NCBI GenBank assembly: GCA_963727465.1
Contig: CAVSGL010000006.1
Location: 62,001-126,000, forward strand
Reading direction: 5' to 3'
Origin: VRUE01 sp963727465
Lineage (GTDB): Bacteria; Actinomycetota; Thermoleophilia; Solirubrobacterales; 70-9
Length of the DNA: 64,000 bases
A program made the translations under genes and the position numbers. A model generated the notes under the pieces. It saw only the letters and a list, made by a program, of their open reading frames with translations. It did no database searches and was not told the origin of the DNA. Below are positions 8,841-16,847 of this stretch, one piece after another (positions within the stretch are counted from its first letter, which is position 1; each line of letters starts with the position of its first letter).

Positions 8841-8974
8841 CTGCTGTCACCTCCTTGGCTTCGATCATTGTTGCAGCTATATCGGCGAATTCCAAGTAAT
8901 CCTCTAGATCGAGAACTTCAGTGCAGCCACGCCCAGGCACGGATATCCGCTCGCCCGTGTAGAACCACCTCCCC

Positions 8975-9445
8975 ATGCGCGAGAGACCGATCCTGATCGC
9001 CTACCGGCGCTTCGAGCAGCTCCAGGAGCTGCTCTTCGCGCGCGGCTACCTGGTCGATCCCGGGAGCCGCGACCCGAATGAGTGGCGGGACGACCCGCCG
9101 CTGGGCCTGGTGCGCCTGAAGGGCGTCGCCCTGCGAGGGAAAGGTGACGACGCCGAACCAGACCCCCGCATCACCTTCAGCATCGTCGAGCTCTGGTCCG
9201 CCGACCGCGTCGAGGACGCCCACGAGGAGCATGGCTACTGGCTGGCCGGCTACGCCTACCACGGCCAGGTCGGCGAGACGTCCCTGCGCTACTGCCTCGA
9301 TCCCGAGCGCCATCCGGAGATGGCCTACCACCGCCATCCGCCGGACGGCGAGGGGCGGGAGCCGTGGCGGCTCGTAAGCCCCGAGGAAGTGCTCGACGAC
9401 ATCGACGCCCTGGTGGCCGAAGAGCAGGACGCTGGACGGCTTTAG
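8975..9445 (+). CDS. Possible TumE-like (DUF6516-type) toxin, copy 1
   Basis: 156 residues, no membrane segment. Conserved-looking blocks are 'FEQLQELLFARGYLVDPGSRDPNEW', 'ITFSIVELWSADRVEDAHEEHGYWLAGYAYHGQVG', 'SLRYCLDPERHPEMAYHRHP' and 'SPEEVLDDIDALVAE'. The RYxxDPxxHPExxxHxH pattern reminds me of TumE-type toxins, but I could not verify this. The gene is divergent from an HTH protein and the module is duplicated at 26.0-27.0 kb. There is no clear ribosome site, so the transcript may be leaderless. The function should be regarded as unknown beyond the toxin-antitoxin suggestion. The 200 bp that follow (9446-9644) hold nothing I recognise. Confidence 0.5.
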   Translation: MRERPILIAYRRFEQLQELLFARGYLVDPGSRDPNEWRDDPPLGLVRLKGVALRGKGDDAEPDPRITFSIVELWSADRVEDAHEEHGYWLAGYAYHGQVGETSLRYCLDPERHPEMAYHRHPPDGEGREPWRLVSPEEVLDDIDALVAEEQDAGRL

Positions 9446-9644
9446 CCCGAATCCACCGATCCACCCTGACGGGAAGGCCGCCGTCATCGGAAACGACAGG
9501 TGAGGAGGGAGACCCACGGCACGTAGGCCGCTCCATGTGTTCACCCGACTGTCGAGTGGCTTCGGAGGCGATCTCGCCACCGATTCCATGCAGCCCGTAG
9601 CGACCGGGTGACCGGGCGCGCTGGGTGGAGCAGGTGGGTGAGCT

Positions 9645-10947
9645 TCAGGCCATCGCCGGAAGGGCCCTGATCCTGGAAAGCGCCTCGGTGAACGCCGTCC
9701 GCCAGGGCCAAAGCGAGGGTAGGTGCAGGGTCCAGCCACGGGCGTGACGGGTGAGCCGGCCCGGCAGCGCGATCAGCCGGCGGCGCAGTGTGCGCGCGGC
9801 GCGCACGGTGGTGTCTGTGAGCCCGAGCAGCTGCGTCCACCTGAGCATGTTGTGCGCCAGGCAGGCGAGCACCGCCCAGGCGCCGTTGGCGTTGAACTGC
9901 CCGGAGGGGAAGTGGGCGAGCGCCTGGTCCTTGAGGTCGGCGATCGCCTGCTCGACGACGGCGTGCTCGCGGTGCTCGGTCTCGACCAGGGCGATCTCCT
10001 CCGTGCGGTTGGTGATGAAGGCGAAGTGGCGCCAGTCGGGCCAAAGCTCGGCCTGCGGGCCGATGAGCCGCGTGCGCCTGACGATCAGCCGTCGCCCGCC
10101 GTAGGTCGTCTCGGCGATCTGCGCCTCGCCGCCCTCGGGGTAGGCGATCGCCTGCCAGTCTTCCTCGGCGATCGCCTCGACGGCCGCGCGGACACCCTTT
10201 TGCATCCGCACGCCGATCGAGTAGAGCCAACCCTTCTTCTCGAGGTACTCGAAGACCTTGGTGTTCCAGAACCCCGAGTCGGCGCGCAGGAGCTTCTCCC
10301 CGGCGGCGCCGGCGCGCTCCACCGGGCGATCAGCTCCTCGATGAAGCGCGGCGCGCCCTTTTGCGTGTTGGCCGAGCCCTTGCGGAGGCGGATATGTAGG
10401 ACCTCGCGAGTGTCGGCGCGGGTGGCGAGGAGGGGGTGGTAGCCGAGCAGCTTGGTGTAGCCGTAGGCGGCGCCCTGCTTGAGCCGGCCGCAGACCTCGC
10501 CGACGAAGCTGTCGACGTCGACCACGAGCCTGTCCTCACCGGGACCCGCGCCGACCTGCCAGGAGCGCTCCAGCGCTTCGCCCAGCAGCTTGTCGAGCTG
10601 GCGCACATGGCCGAAGGTGAAGGCGCGCAGGAAGGTCCCCAGGGTCGAGGGCGCGGGTATCCAGCCGCCGAGCAGCCGGCGGGTCTGTCCCGCCCGCAGC
10701 ACATCGGCGTCGTCGATCGAGTCGGCGCCGAGCACCATGGCGTAGATCAGCGCCATCACCTTGCGCCCGGCGTTGGCCGCACCCGGCAGATCGCGCGGCA
10801 GCCGCACCACTTGCCCGGCGAGAGCCTCGAGCCCGAGCCGCTGCGCCAGCGTCGCGATCAGCGCACTCCGGCGCCCGAGACCGCCCGCTCGTCATCGAAG
10901 GCGACCTGCATGCCGTCCAGTCCGACCGGCCCGTCATCGTGCACCAT
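9645..10947 (-). pseudogene. IS1380-family transposase, two frameshifts
   Basis: The reading starts with 'MVHDDGPVGLDGMQVAFDDERAVSG', meets a TGA at 10858, and continues in another frame as 'LIATLAQRLGLEALAGQVVRLPRDLPGAANAGRKVM...LVVDVDSFVGEVCG...KGAPRFIEELIARW'. Near 10320 it shifts again to 'ERAGAAGEKLLRADSGFWNTKVFEYL...WRHFAFITNRTEEI...VVEQAIADLKD...LACLAHNMLRW'. Joined, these give a full-length DDE transposase of this family with the D, D and E regions present. Two frameshifts make it inactive unless they are sequencing errors. Confidence 0.75.
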
Positions 10948-11010
10948 GAAGGTGACCTCCTGATTTCGGGCCGCGGCTGGCCTAAACAGCCGCTATCAAG
11001 CCCTTTCAGG
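9645..11010 (-). mobile_element. IS1380-type insertion sequence remnant
   Basis: This contains a broken IS1380-family transposase. Beyond the start codon the right end carries CCTGAAAGGGC and TTGATAG (read on the minus strand, ending at 11010), which looks like a terminal inverted repeat. No matching left terminus is evident, so the left end is probably lost. It separates the TumE-like gene (copy 1) from the 11.05-11.25 kb segment that directly follows that gene in copy 2, so it inserted after the duplication, or the left copy was rearranged around it. Confidence 0.6.
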
Positions 11011-11101
11011 AGGTCATTCTTCGTTCAGGGTCGGACGGGATCGGGGATCGGGTTTAGATCCAGCGGACCGTCTGACGGACCAATTTCGCGCTATCTTGCG
11101 T

Positions 11102-11131
11102 CACCTCAGAGCACCTGAGATCACCTCAGAG
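11102..11131 (+). repeat. Three tandem 10-bp repeats (CACCTCAGAG-type) beside ssrA-like att copy B
   Basis: The units are CACCTCAGAG, CACCTGAGAT and CACCTCAGAG, head to tail. The same triplet lies at 27050-27079 in the same position relative to the 27.1 kb copy. Adjacent units are also near-palindromic (CTCAG...CTGAG). Directly repeated short sites next to an attachment site are what integrase arm-type or excisionase sites look like; this role is inferred. Downstream, 11144-11177 includes an inverted repeat CCCCTCAAAT/ATTTGAGGGG. Confidence 0.5.
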
Positions 11132-11167
11132 AGTCCTACATAACGTCAGATCCCCTCAAATGGCCGA

Positions 11168-11252
11168 TTTGAGGGGCTTGTGCCCTTTACGGGGCGTGAT
11201 GGTTCGACTCCATTCAGCCGCATCGGAAACCCCCGCAAAGCGGGGGTTTCTG
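11168..11252 (+). repeat. ssrA (tmRNA) 3'-end-like attachment repeat, copy B, with terminator
   Basis: The segment 11168-11222 ends GATGG-TTCGACT-CCATT-CAGCCGC-A. That is a five-pair T-stem, a canonical TTCGACT loop and a 7-nt acceptor strand. The preceding TTTACGGGGCG does not form an anticodon arm, which favours tmRNA over tRNA. A hairpin (AAACCCCCGC AAA GCGGGGGTTT, 11227-11249) acts as terminator. No 5' partner (GCGGCTG...) lies nearby, so this is a fragment of the kind left when an element integrates at the 3' end of ssrA. IS66 interrupts the repeat at 11252; it resumes at 12800. Confidence 0.6.
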
Positions 11253-12807
11253 GTAAGCGTTCAGTCGCTCCCTGGTGCAGGCACGATCACGATCGCGACG
11301 ACGACCAGCGGGAAACCGATTGGTCAGGCCAGCAGCGGTGCGGGATCGCCGCGAACCCTCGCGCCGAGCACGTCGGCCAGGTAGGCGAAGAGCGAGCGGC
11401 CCTGCAGGCGGCAGGTGACCGATGCCGAGAGCAGCCGCTGGATCGTGGTCTCACCGCGCTCGGACTGGCTGCCGAGGGAGAGCTTGCGGTGGATGACCGG
11501 GCCGCGGAGGGCGCGCTCGGCCCGGTTGTTGGTCGGCTCCACTCCCTCGATCTCGACGAAGGTCCATAGCGCCGGCCAGATCTTCAGCAGGTTCTTGGAG
11601 AAGCCCCAGGTGAGCTTGTTGCGCCGGCCTTTGGAGCCGCGCTGGAGCAGCGCTTTGAACTCGCGCTTGAGCGGCGCGAGGTCGCGCTTCAGGCGGGCGC
11701 GGTCGCCGTGGTCTTGGAAGTCCCCCCAGGCCGCGAACAGGCGCTTGGCGATCTCGAGCCCCGCCTCGCCGAACTCCTTTTGGGCTGCGAGCCCTTCGGA
11801 GTGGGCGGTCAGGTCTCTGATCAGGTGCGACCAGCAGGCCTGGCGGCGCTTCGGATCGAAGCCGCGGTAGGCCCACCAGCGGTCCGAGCCGACGATGCCT
11901 CCGAAGTCCCCGAGCAGCGCCTCGGCCTCGCGCTCGTGGCGGTCGGGCGCGATGCGAAAGACGGCGGCCTTCGAGGCGACGGCGCCCCACAGCGTGCGCT
12001 TGGAGCCGCGCAGCTTCCAACCTGTCTCATCGACGTTGAGCGCCGGCGCAGAGCGGATGCGCGAGAGCAGGTCCTCGTAGGGCTCTTCCAGGGCTTCGCC
12101 GGCTCGGGCGAGGATCGCGTCGGCCGTGCCGCTCGCCAGCCTCGCGCCGAACAGCTCGCCCATCAGCTCGACCGTGTCGCGGCGCGAGACGCGGTTGCGG
12201 ATCGCGAGCGTCGCCACCGCGGCTTCCACGCGCGGGCCGAAGGCGCCGGCGGGCACGTGCGCCGGCAGTTCGGCGCGGGTCGCCTTCCCGCAGTCGGGGC
12301 AGTGGCGGCGATGCAGGCGGTGCTCGGTGACCGCCACCGCGATCTCGGGCAGCTCGGTGACCTGGTGGCGGGCGGGCTCGCCTGCGGGCTCGTCGCCATC
12401 GGCGAAGCGGCGCCCGCAGCCGCAGCGCGCCGGCCAGTGGTCGATGACCCGGTCCACCGCCTCGACCGGAAGAAGCTTTCTCCCCTTGCCCTTGTGCCCG
12501 GGCTGGGCGCCCTGCGAGCGCCCGGAGGGATCGGGGCGCTTGCGCTCAGGGGCGCCCGGCGGGTCCTGGCTCGGCGGCACCGAGGAGTTCTGGGAGTTGC
12601 GGTTCAGACGCCGCTTGAGCTCCGCGATCTCCTCGCCTTGCTTTTCCACCTGCTTGGTCAGCCGCTGGATCTGCTCGTCCATCCGCAAAAGGACGGCGAC
12701 CACGGTCTCGCGACCGGCGTCGTAGATCGCTTCGGCCTCGCCGCGCTCCACGCCCAAAGAGGTTCGCCGGGCGGCGGCTATGTCCCCCCGCCCGACTGAA
12801 CGCTTAC
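11253..12807. mobile_element. Complete IS66-family insertion sequence
   Basis: The ends are perfect inverted repeats (GTAAGCGTTCAGTCG at the left, its complement at 12793-12807), starting GTAA as IS66-family ends do. The 8 bases GGTTTCTG occur on both sides (11245-11252 and 12808-12815), a perfect 8-bp target duplication of the family's usual size. The element is 1,555 bp with a single intact transposase gene and no visible tnpA/tnpB accessory frames. Clean duplication and ends suggest recent insertion, into the terminator side of the ssrA-like repeat. Confidence 0.9.
11324..12757 (-). CDS. IS66-family transposase (TnpC type)
   Basis: 477 residues, intact. The N-terminal coiled coil 'MDEQIQRLTKQVEKQGEEIAELKRRLNRNSQNSSVPPSQDPP' is followed by a zinc-binding segment with 'CGCGRRF' and 'HRRHCPDCGKATRAELP'. 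The DDE core includes 'ALNVDETGWKLRGSKRTLWGAVASKAAVFRIAPDR', 'IVGSDRWWAYRGFDPKRRQACWSHLIRDL' and 'EPTNNRAERALRGPVIHRKLSLGSQSERG'. It belongs to the single-gene class of IS66 elements. Confidence 0.92.
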   Translation of the reverse strand: MGVERGEAEAIYDAGRETVVAVLLRMDEQIQRLTKQVEKQGEEIAELKRRLNRNSQNSSVPPSQDPPGAPERKRPDPSGRSQGAQPGHKGKGRKLLPVEAVDRVIDHWPARCGCGRRFADGDEPAGEPARHQVTELPEIAVAVTEHRLHRRHCPDCGKATRAELPAHVPAGAFGPRVEAAVATLAIRNRVSRRDTVELMGELFGARLASGTADAILARAGEALEEPYEDLLSRIRSAPALNVDETGWKLRGSKRTLWGAVASKAAVFRIAPDRHEREAEALLGDFGGIVGSDRWWAYRGFDPKRRQACWSHLIRDLTAHSEGLAAQKEFGEAGLEIAKRLFAAWGDFQDHGDRARLKRDLAPLKREFKALLQRGSKGRRNKLTWGFSKNLLKIWPALWTFVEIEGVEPTNNRAERALRGPVIHRKLSLGSQSERGETTIQRLLSASVTCRLQGRSLFAYLADVLGARVRGDPAPLLA

Positions 12808-12880
12808 GGTTTCTGCGTTAGAGGCCGATCAGCGCCTCCACTCGATTCCCGCTCGTGCGCCAGTTGGTGCGCCAGTCAGG
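12808..12880 (+). repeat. Right part of att repeat copy B, displaced by IS66
   Basis: After the second GGTTTCTG the sequence continues CGTTAGAGGCCGATCAGCGC and on to CTCGTGCGCC. It lines up with 22254 onward (copy C) and 28477 onward (copy D, GTGTTAGACGCCGATCAGCG). Removing IS66 restores an uninterrupted repeat equal to copy C through the terminator. Confidence 0.7.
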
Positions 12881-13068
12881 CACAGGACGCAGAAAGGCTC
12901 TCCAGTCGGATGGCAACGGTAGTGGGCTGCGTTTGTATCTCTTGCAAACTCTTGTAGTACCGTATACACGCAGATGGCAAATAATCCGGAAGCCTGACAT
13001 CTGTGGCGAATTGGAACGCAGCCGGGATGCTCGCATCCGAGATCGAGAAAACCTCAGGGAAGACCTAA

Positions 13069-14355
13069 GGGCGCACGGCTAAATTACTGATGGAGTAATG
13101 GTGTAGTTCCACTCCGGGTGGAACTCGTCGCCCTCGACGTTGACGGCCTCCATCTGCTCGTCTGTGACTTTCACCTTGGTCGGGTAGGTCTTGGGGTCCA
13201 GGCGCGCGTAGACCTTGAGCCCGGCGCTGGTCGTGGTGGAGGCGATCAGGTCGATCACGGCCTGGCGGCTGACGAGGGGCTTGGCGCGCCAGTTGATCGA
13301 GATGTAGCTGAAGAGTCGGTGCTCGACTTTGTTCCACTTCGAGGTGCCGGGCGGGTAGTGCATGACGCGGACCCGCAGGCCGGTCTTGTCGGCCAGCCGT
13401 TGCAGCTCGGCCTTCCAGAGGCGAATGCGGTAGCTGTTGGCGCCGCCGCAGTCGGCGGTGATCGTCAGCGTGGTGGCCTCCGGGTAGCGCTTGCGGCCGA
13501 GGCTCTTCCACCAGGCCTCGATCGCGGCGACCGCGAAGGTGGCGGTCTCGGCCGAGATCCCGACCGAGACCCAGCCCTCGTCGGCGCCGACGTCGTAGAT
13601 CCCGTAGGGGATCGCCTTGCCCAGCTCCTTGTCTTTGAAGTCGTGGGTGTTGACGAGGATCGGCTTGCCGGTCAGGGCGAGCTCGCGGCCGCCGTTCTTG
13701 TAGTTGCCGATCAGCTCCTTCTTCTTGGTGTCCACCGAGATCCATCGGCTGCTCGGCCCCAAGCGCCCGCGCGGAGACATCGGCGATGTGGCGAAACTGG
13801 GCGTCGCGGTCGGGGTGGTCGGCCCCCTCGCGCGTCTTGCGGTTGGCCTGCAGGCTGAACCCCAGGCCCCGCAGTTGCCGGCCCACCGTGGCTTCGGAGA
13901 CGTCGATCCCCTGCTCGCGCAGGGCGAGGGTCAGGTTGGCGACGCTGCGGGAGGTCCAGAGGAGAGGCGACTCCGGGTCCCCCCGCGTCGCCCCCTCCAG
14001 CAGCGCCAGGAGCGCCTCTTGCAGGCCCGGCTCTCGCTCCTCGATCGGCGGCCGCCCGGCGCCCGGGCGCCTGACGCGGCCCTCCGGCGCCCGCTCGCCG
14101 CTCTCGACCTCCTTGATCCCGCGGCGCACCGTATCTTCGGAGATCCCGGTCGCCCTGACCACCGCGGCGATCCCGCCGCGGCCGTGCGAGCCCGCCTCCG
14201 CCGCCGCCCACATCCGCCGGCCGCGCTCGTCGAGCTCATCGCGCACCACCAGCCACCGCTCTCGGATCGGGCCCTCGTCAACCATTGGAGCAAGCATGGT
14301 GACTCACGGTTCGCCGCCGCCGACGATATCCCTGCACTAATTTAGTGTTGTGCCC
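13069..14355. mobile_element. ISAzo13-family insertion sequence, copy 1
   Basis: 1,287 bp, flanked on both sides by TAA (13066-13068 and 14356-14358). The ends are imperfect inverted repeats of about 18 bp: left GGGCGCACGGCTAAATTA, right (complement) GGGCACAACACTAAATTA. It is nearly identical to copy 2 at 27187-28472 but one base longer, which breaks the transposase frame. Confidence 0.85.
13079..14297 (-). pseudogene. ISAzo13-family transposase, frameshifted
   Basis: The N-terminal half ('MLAPMVDEGPIRERWLVVRDELDERGRR...ARALGAEQP') and the C-terminal half ('WISVDTKKKELIGNYKNGG...HYPPGTSKWNKVEHRLFSYIS...WNYTITPSVI') are in different frames. The shift is near 13741-13747, where this copy has one more base than the intact copy 2. 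All other blocks, including the DDE motifs, match. It could only make a full protein by frameshifting, so I call it inactive. Confidence 0.85.
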
Positions 14356-14509
14356 TAAGAGCCGCGAATGAAAACGGCCATACGGCCCTCGCCGAGGCTG
14401 TGCAAGGCAGCATCGACGCGATTGAGACCGTTATCGAGGCATTAGAAGCGGAACGACGCTCGCTCTGTCTTTGAGCCGCCGACCTCTTCGCGCCAAAGCC
14501 AAGGTCTTG

Positions 14510-15688
14510 TCATCTATTTACCATCGCTATGTAGGCGTCCACCATCTTGCGTGCATGGTCGCGAGCGCCAGGCATGAGATGGCCGTAACGCGAAAAGGTC
14601 TCCTCGATAGTGCCGTGGCCCATGAACTCCTGAATCGCCTTGGCGTTGACACCAGCGTCGATCAGCAGCGAGGCGAAGGTGTGGCGACACTCGTGGAGCG
14701 TCATCGGGGACAGCAGGACAGGCTCGTGCCCATTTGCTGATGCCGCCTCCCGCTCGACGGCGTTGGCGTCCTCCCAGACGCGCTTGGACCGTTTGGCGAG
14801 GGCAGTCGGGGCAAAAGGCAGGTCCGCCCCTCGCCCGAATGCAAGCTCGTCCCCTCTCGCCAGGTCGAGCACCTCAAGGTGGCCGCGCAGCACGGCGAGG
14901 ATCGGCACAGTCCGAACTCCGGCCCTCGACTTCGGCGGGATCGGTCCCTCGTGCTGATCCCAGGAGCGCTGCACGGCGATCTCGGCGCGCTCGAGGTCGA
15001 TGTCGCAGCATCGGAGCGCCTGCAACTCGCCCCGCCGCAGACCGGCGTAGAACGCCGTCGCCCAAATCGGCCGGTCGGAGTCCGGCAGCGCAGCCAGCAG
15101 GCGGGCCGCCTCGCTCGCGGTCGCAATTCGCTCGCGCCGCCCGCGCGCGACGGGGAGATCGACTTCGCGAGTCGGATTGACGGCGACGAGTTCTCGTCGC
15201 ACAGCGTGGCGATAGATCACCTGCAACGGCTTGATCGTGTTGCGGACGGTGCTCGATGCGAGCCCTTCGGCCAACATCTCGTCAACGAAGCCCTGCACGT
15301 CCGCGCGCGTCAACTCCGCCAGCCGCACATGGCCGAACTTCGGCAGACCACGGAGACACAGCACTCGGCTGTACTCGCGCAGCGTTGCTGGCTTGTAGAT
15401 GTGGCCAGATCGGTCCCTGACGGAACCGTTGCGGGCAGCGGCAAGCCAGAGCCACGCTGCCTGCTCCACGGTGACTACGGACGGCGAGCGCAGCTGCCCG
15501 GCCTGTGCTTCGGCGAGCACGTCCCTGCGCCAAGACTTCGCTTCCGACTCCCGCGCGAAGCTGCGCCGCAGCTTGCGCCCCTTGCGGGCGATGAACACCG
15601 AAGCCTCCCATCCCGCCTTGCAGTTGCAGCGCCCGCCTTCGCGGGCGCTGCAACCTTCCGAGTGCCGCTTCCTGATGCCTTCGGCCAT
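14510..15688 (-). CDS. int: Tyrosine recombinase / phage-type integrase
   Basis: 392 residues from the ATG that overlaps the upstream xre stop (TGATG). The N-terminal arm-binding part has 'CSAREGGRCNCKAGWEASVFIARKGRKLRRSF'. A SAM-like core-binding domain follows ('VTVEQAAWLWLAAARNG...FGHVRLAELTRADVQGFVDEM'). The catalytic domain carries R in 'YAGLRRGELQAL', HxxR in 'LHECRHTFASLL', 'EFMGHGTIEETFSRYGHLMPG' with H and the nucleophile Y. All active-site residues are present. It is the only integrase in the window and very likely moved the 11.2-22.3 kb element by recombination at the ssrA-like repeats. Confidence 0.93.
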   Translation of the reverse strand: MAEGIRKRHSEGCSAREGGRCNCKAGWEASVFIARKGRKLRRSFARESEAKSWRRDVLAEAQAGQLRSPSVVTVEQAAWLWLAAARNGSVRDRSGHIYKPATLREYSRVLCLRGLPKFGHVRLAELTRADVQGFVDEMLAEGLASSTVRNTIKPLQVIYRHAVRRELVAVNPTREVDLPVARGRRERIATASEAARLLAALPDSDRPIWATAFYAGLRRGELQALRCCDIDLERAEIAVQRSWDQHEGPIPPKSRAGVRTVPILAVLRGHLEVLDLARGDELAFGRGADLPFAPTALAKRSKRVWEDANAVEREAASANGHEPVLLSPMTLHECRHTFASLLIDAGVNAKAIQEFMGHGTIEETFSRYGHLMPGARDHARKMVDAYIAMVNR

Positions 15689-15990
15689 CAGGAGCCGCCT
15701 CTTGGTTCCTCCTGGCCGGACTCGCCGGGCGAGAACGATCCCGGCTGGAACACGCCGGGGGTCCACTCAAGGCCCACCAGCAGCGGGCACTCGAACTTCA
15801 CGCCGAGTGCCGCACCGAGTTTCAGCATCGTGTCCATGCGCGGCAGCCGTTCGCCGCGCTCCAAGATGCCGATCTCGGTGCGGTGCAGGCTTGAGCGGTA
15901 GCCCATCTCTTCCTGGCTGAGGTCGGCCTGCTCGCGCAGGCGGCGCAGGTTCTCGCCGAAGCGCTTGGCGACGACCACCCTGTCGTCCAT
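15688..15990 (-). CDS. XRE-family HTH regulator coupled to integrase
   Basis: 100 residues. The HTH is 'FGENLRRLREQADLSQEEMGYRSSLHRTEIGILERGERLPRMDTMLKLGAALGV', and the tail ends '...SGQEEPRGGS'. GGCGGAG precedes the ATG. Its stop overlaps the integrase start, so translation is probably coupled and the protein likely controls element excision or maintenance. Confidence 0.85.
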   Translation of the reverse strand: MDDRVVVAKRFGENLRRLREQADLSQEEMGYRSSLHRTEIGILERGERLPRMDTMLKLGAALGVKFECPLLVGLEWTPGVFQPGSFSPGESGQEEPRGGS

Positions 15991-15992
15991 CG

Positions 15993-16283
15993 CTACTCCG
16001 CCAGTCGCGAGTAGTAGAGGGCAGCCCTGGTCGGCAGGATGAAGCCGCCGCAGCAATGCAGCAGGCCAGCGCCGACCAGTTGGCGGATCGCTCGCTCGAC
16101 GGCGTCCTCGCCGTCGAAGTCGGTCTCCCCCGCGTTCATCGCGCGGGAGACCTCGGGGATCGTGAAGCGGTCGGGGTCGGCGTCGAGCAGGTATCCGAGG
16201 ACGGCCCACTCGACCTTGCGGTCGGCATCTGCCGGGGTTGAAGGATCGGGAAAGCCACGATCCATATGGTTGTCGCAGGACAT
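15993..16283 (-). CDS. Small winged-helix-like protein
   Basis: 96 residues. 'KVEWAVLGYLLDADPDRFTIPEVSRAMN...DAVERAIRQLVGAGLLHCCGGFILPTRAALYYSRLAE' has the rhythm of a winged helix: helix, recognition helix, wing with 'GGFILPT'. It ends two bases before the xre start, in the same operon. Probably a DNA-binding accessory of the element; no closer family is recognised. Confidence 0.65.
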   Translation of the reverse strand: MSCDNHMDRGFPDPSTPADADRKVEWAVLGYLLDADPDRFTIPEVSRAMNAGETDFDGEDAVERAIRQLVGAGLLHCCGGFILPTRAALYYSRLAE

Positions 16284-16399
16284 GGGAGCTGAACCTCCTG
16301 TGTCTCAGGCGGCCCGCTCGCGCTAACCCGCGACGGGTCGCCGTTCTTATTTGGTCAGCCGCGAGCTTACCAGTTCTGTATGTAGATACATACAGACCG

Positions 16400-16606
16400 T
16401 CAGCGACCGCTGACGATTTCCCTGATCCGAGTCCAGTGCAGACCGACGGCCTCGCCGATCTCGCGCAACGTCGCACCGGCATCCTTCGCCCGCACGAAGC
16501 TCTCGCGGCGGCTACCGCCTGCGTCATCGAGTTTGGCCTGTGCCTTCTCGAACTTCGCTTGGGCACGCCGTGCGTCTTCGAGCGCCCGCTTCTTTGGGTC
16601 GGCCAT
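16400..16606 (-). CDS. Small HTH protein with N-terminal coiled coil
   Basis: 68 residues from 'MADPKKRALEDARRAQAKFEKAQAKLDDAGGSRRESFVRAKDAGATLREIGEAVGLHWTRIREIVSGR'. A charged helix is followed by a sigma-like/HTH segment 'ATLREIGEAVGLHWTRIREIV'. Helix-plus-HTH proteins of this size are common in actinobacterial integrative elements. I chose the internal ATG because the upstream extension has poor composition and overlaps the next gene. Confidence 0.65.
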   Translation of the reverse strand: MADPKKRALEDARRAQAKFEKAQAKLDDAGGSRRESFVRAKDAGATLREIGEAVGLHWTRIREIVSGR

Positions 16607-16634
16607 CGCCGGGAGCCTAGAAGCTGCGCCCGGT

Positions 16635-16847
16635 TCATGCCCGCTCTCCCAGCGCCCGCTCAGCGTTCTTGGCAGTCCAGCGTTCAAGCTCTGAGACGGG
16701 GACGAGGCGCTTGCGGCCTCTGCGGATCAGTCGCAGCTCGGGTGCGACGTTCTCATCGAAGAAGTCCGGGCCGACGCCGATCGCTGCCGCTGCCTCCGGT
16801 GGCGTCAGCGCGATCCGTGGAATTGAGACGGCCAGCTTCCTAGCCAC
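16635..16847 (-). CDS. xis: Excisionase-like HTH protein
   Basis: 70 residues: 'IALTPPEAAAAIGVGPDFFDENVAPELRLIRRGRKRLVPVSELERWTAKNAERAL'. This is the HTH_17 pattern of recombination directionality factors: helix, a sharp turn, then the 'RRGRKRLVPVSELERWL' wing. It is the first gene of the minus-strand control operon that ends with the integrase. A role in excision is inferred from context. Confidence 0.7.
   Translation of the reverse strand: MARKLAVSIPRIALTPPEAAAAIGVGPDFFDENVAPELRLIRRGRKRLVPVSELERWTAKNAERALGERA

Larger units (their letters stand above)
12942..14474 (+). pseudogene. Small coiled-coil-like gene split by ISAzo13 copy 1
   Basis: The left part reads '...RRWQIIRKPDICGELERSRDARIRDRENLRED' up to 13068. 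The right part, after the IS (14356-14474), reads '...RAANENGHTALAEAVQGSIDAIETVIEALEAERRSLCL' then stop. Removing the IS and one TAA copy joins the two halves in frame (gac cta aga gcc). The product would be a short, highly charged helical protein; its function is unknown. The start is uncertain (TTG at 12942 is a guess). It converges with the integrase gene. Confidence 0.45.

Noticed and set aside
8581..8976. Gene starting 'MGRWFYTGERISVPGRG' on the minus strand
   Set aside because: After about 47 codons it runs through the HTH gene in a different frame with shadow composition. It is kept only as a possible leader in the findings.
9655..9675. Left terminal repeat of the IS1380 relic (CCGGAAGGGCCCTGATCC)
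   Set aside because: It only loosely matches the right end and lies inside the transposase coding region, so it cannot be the true terminus.
11160..11384. Complete tRNA gene at the ssrA-like repeats
   Set aside because: The T-arm and acceptor strand are present, but no anticodon arm with a proper loop or 5' acceptor strand could be fitted at any copy.
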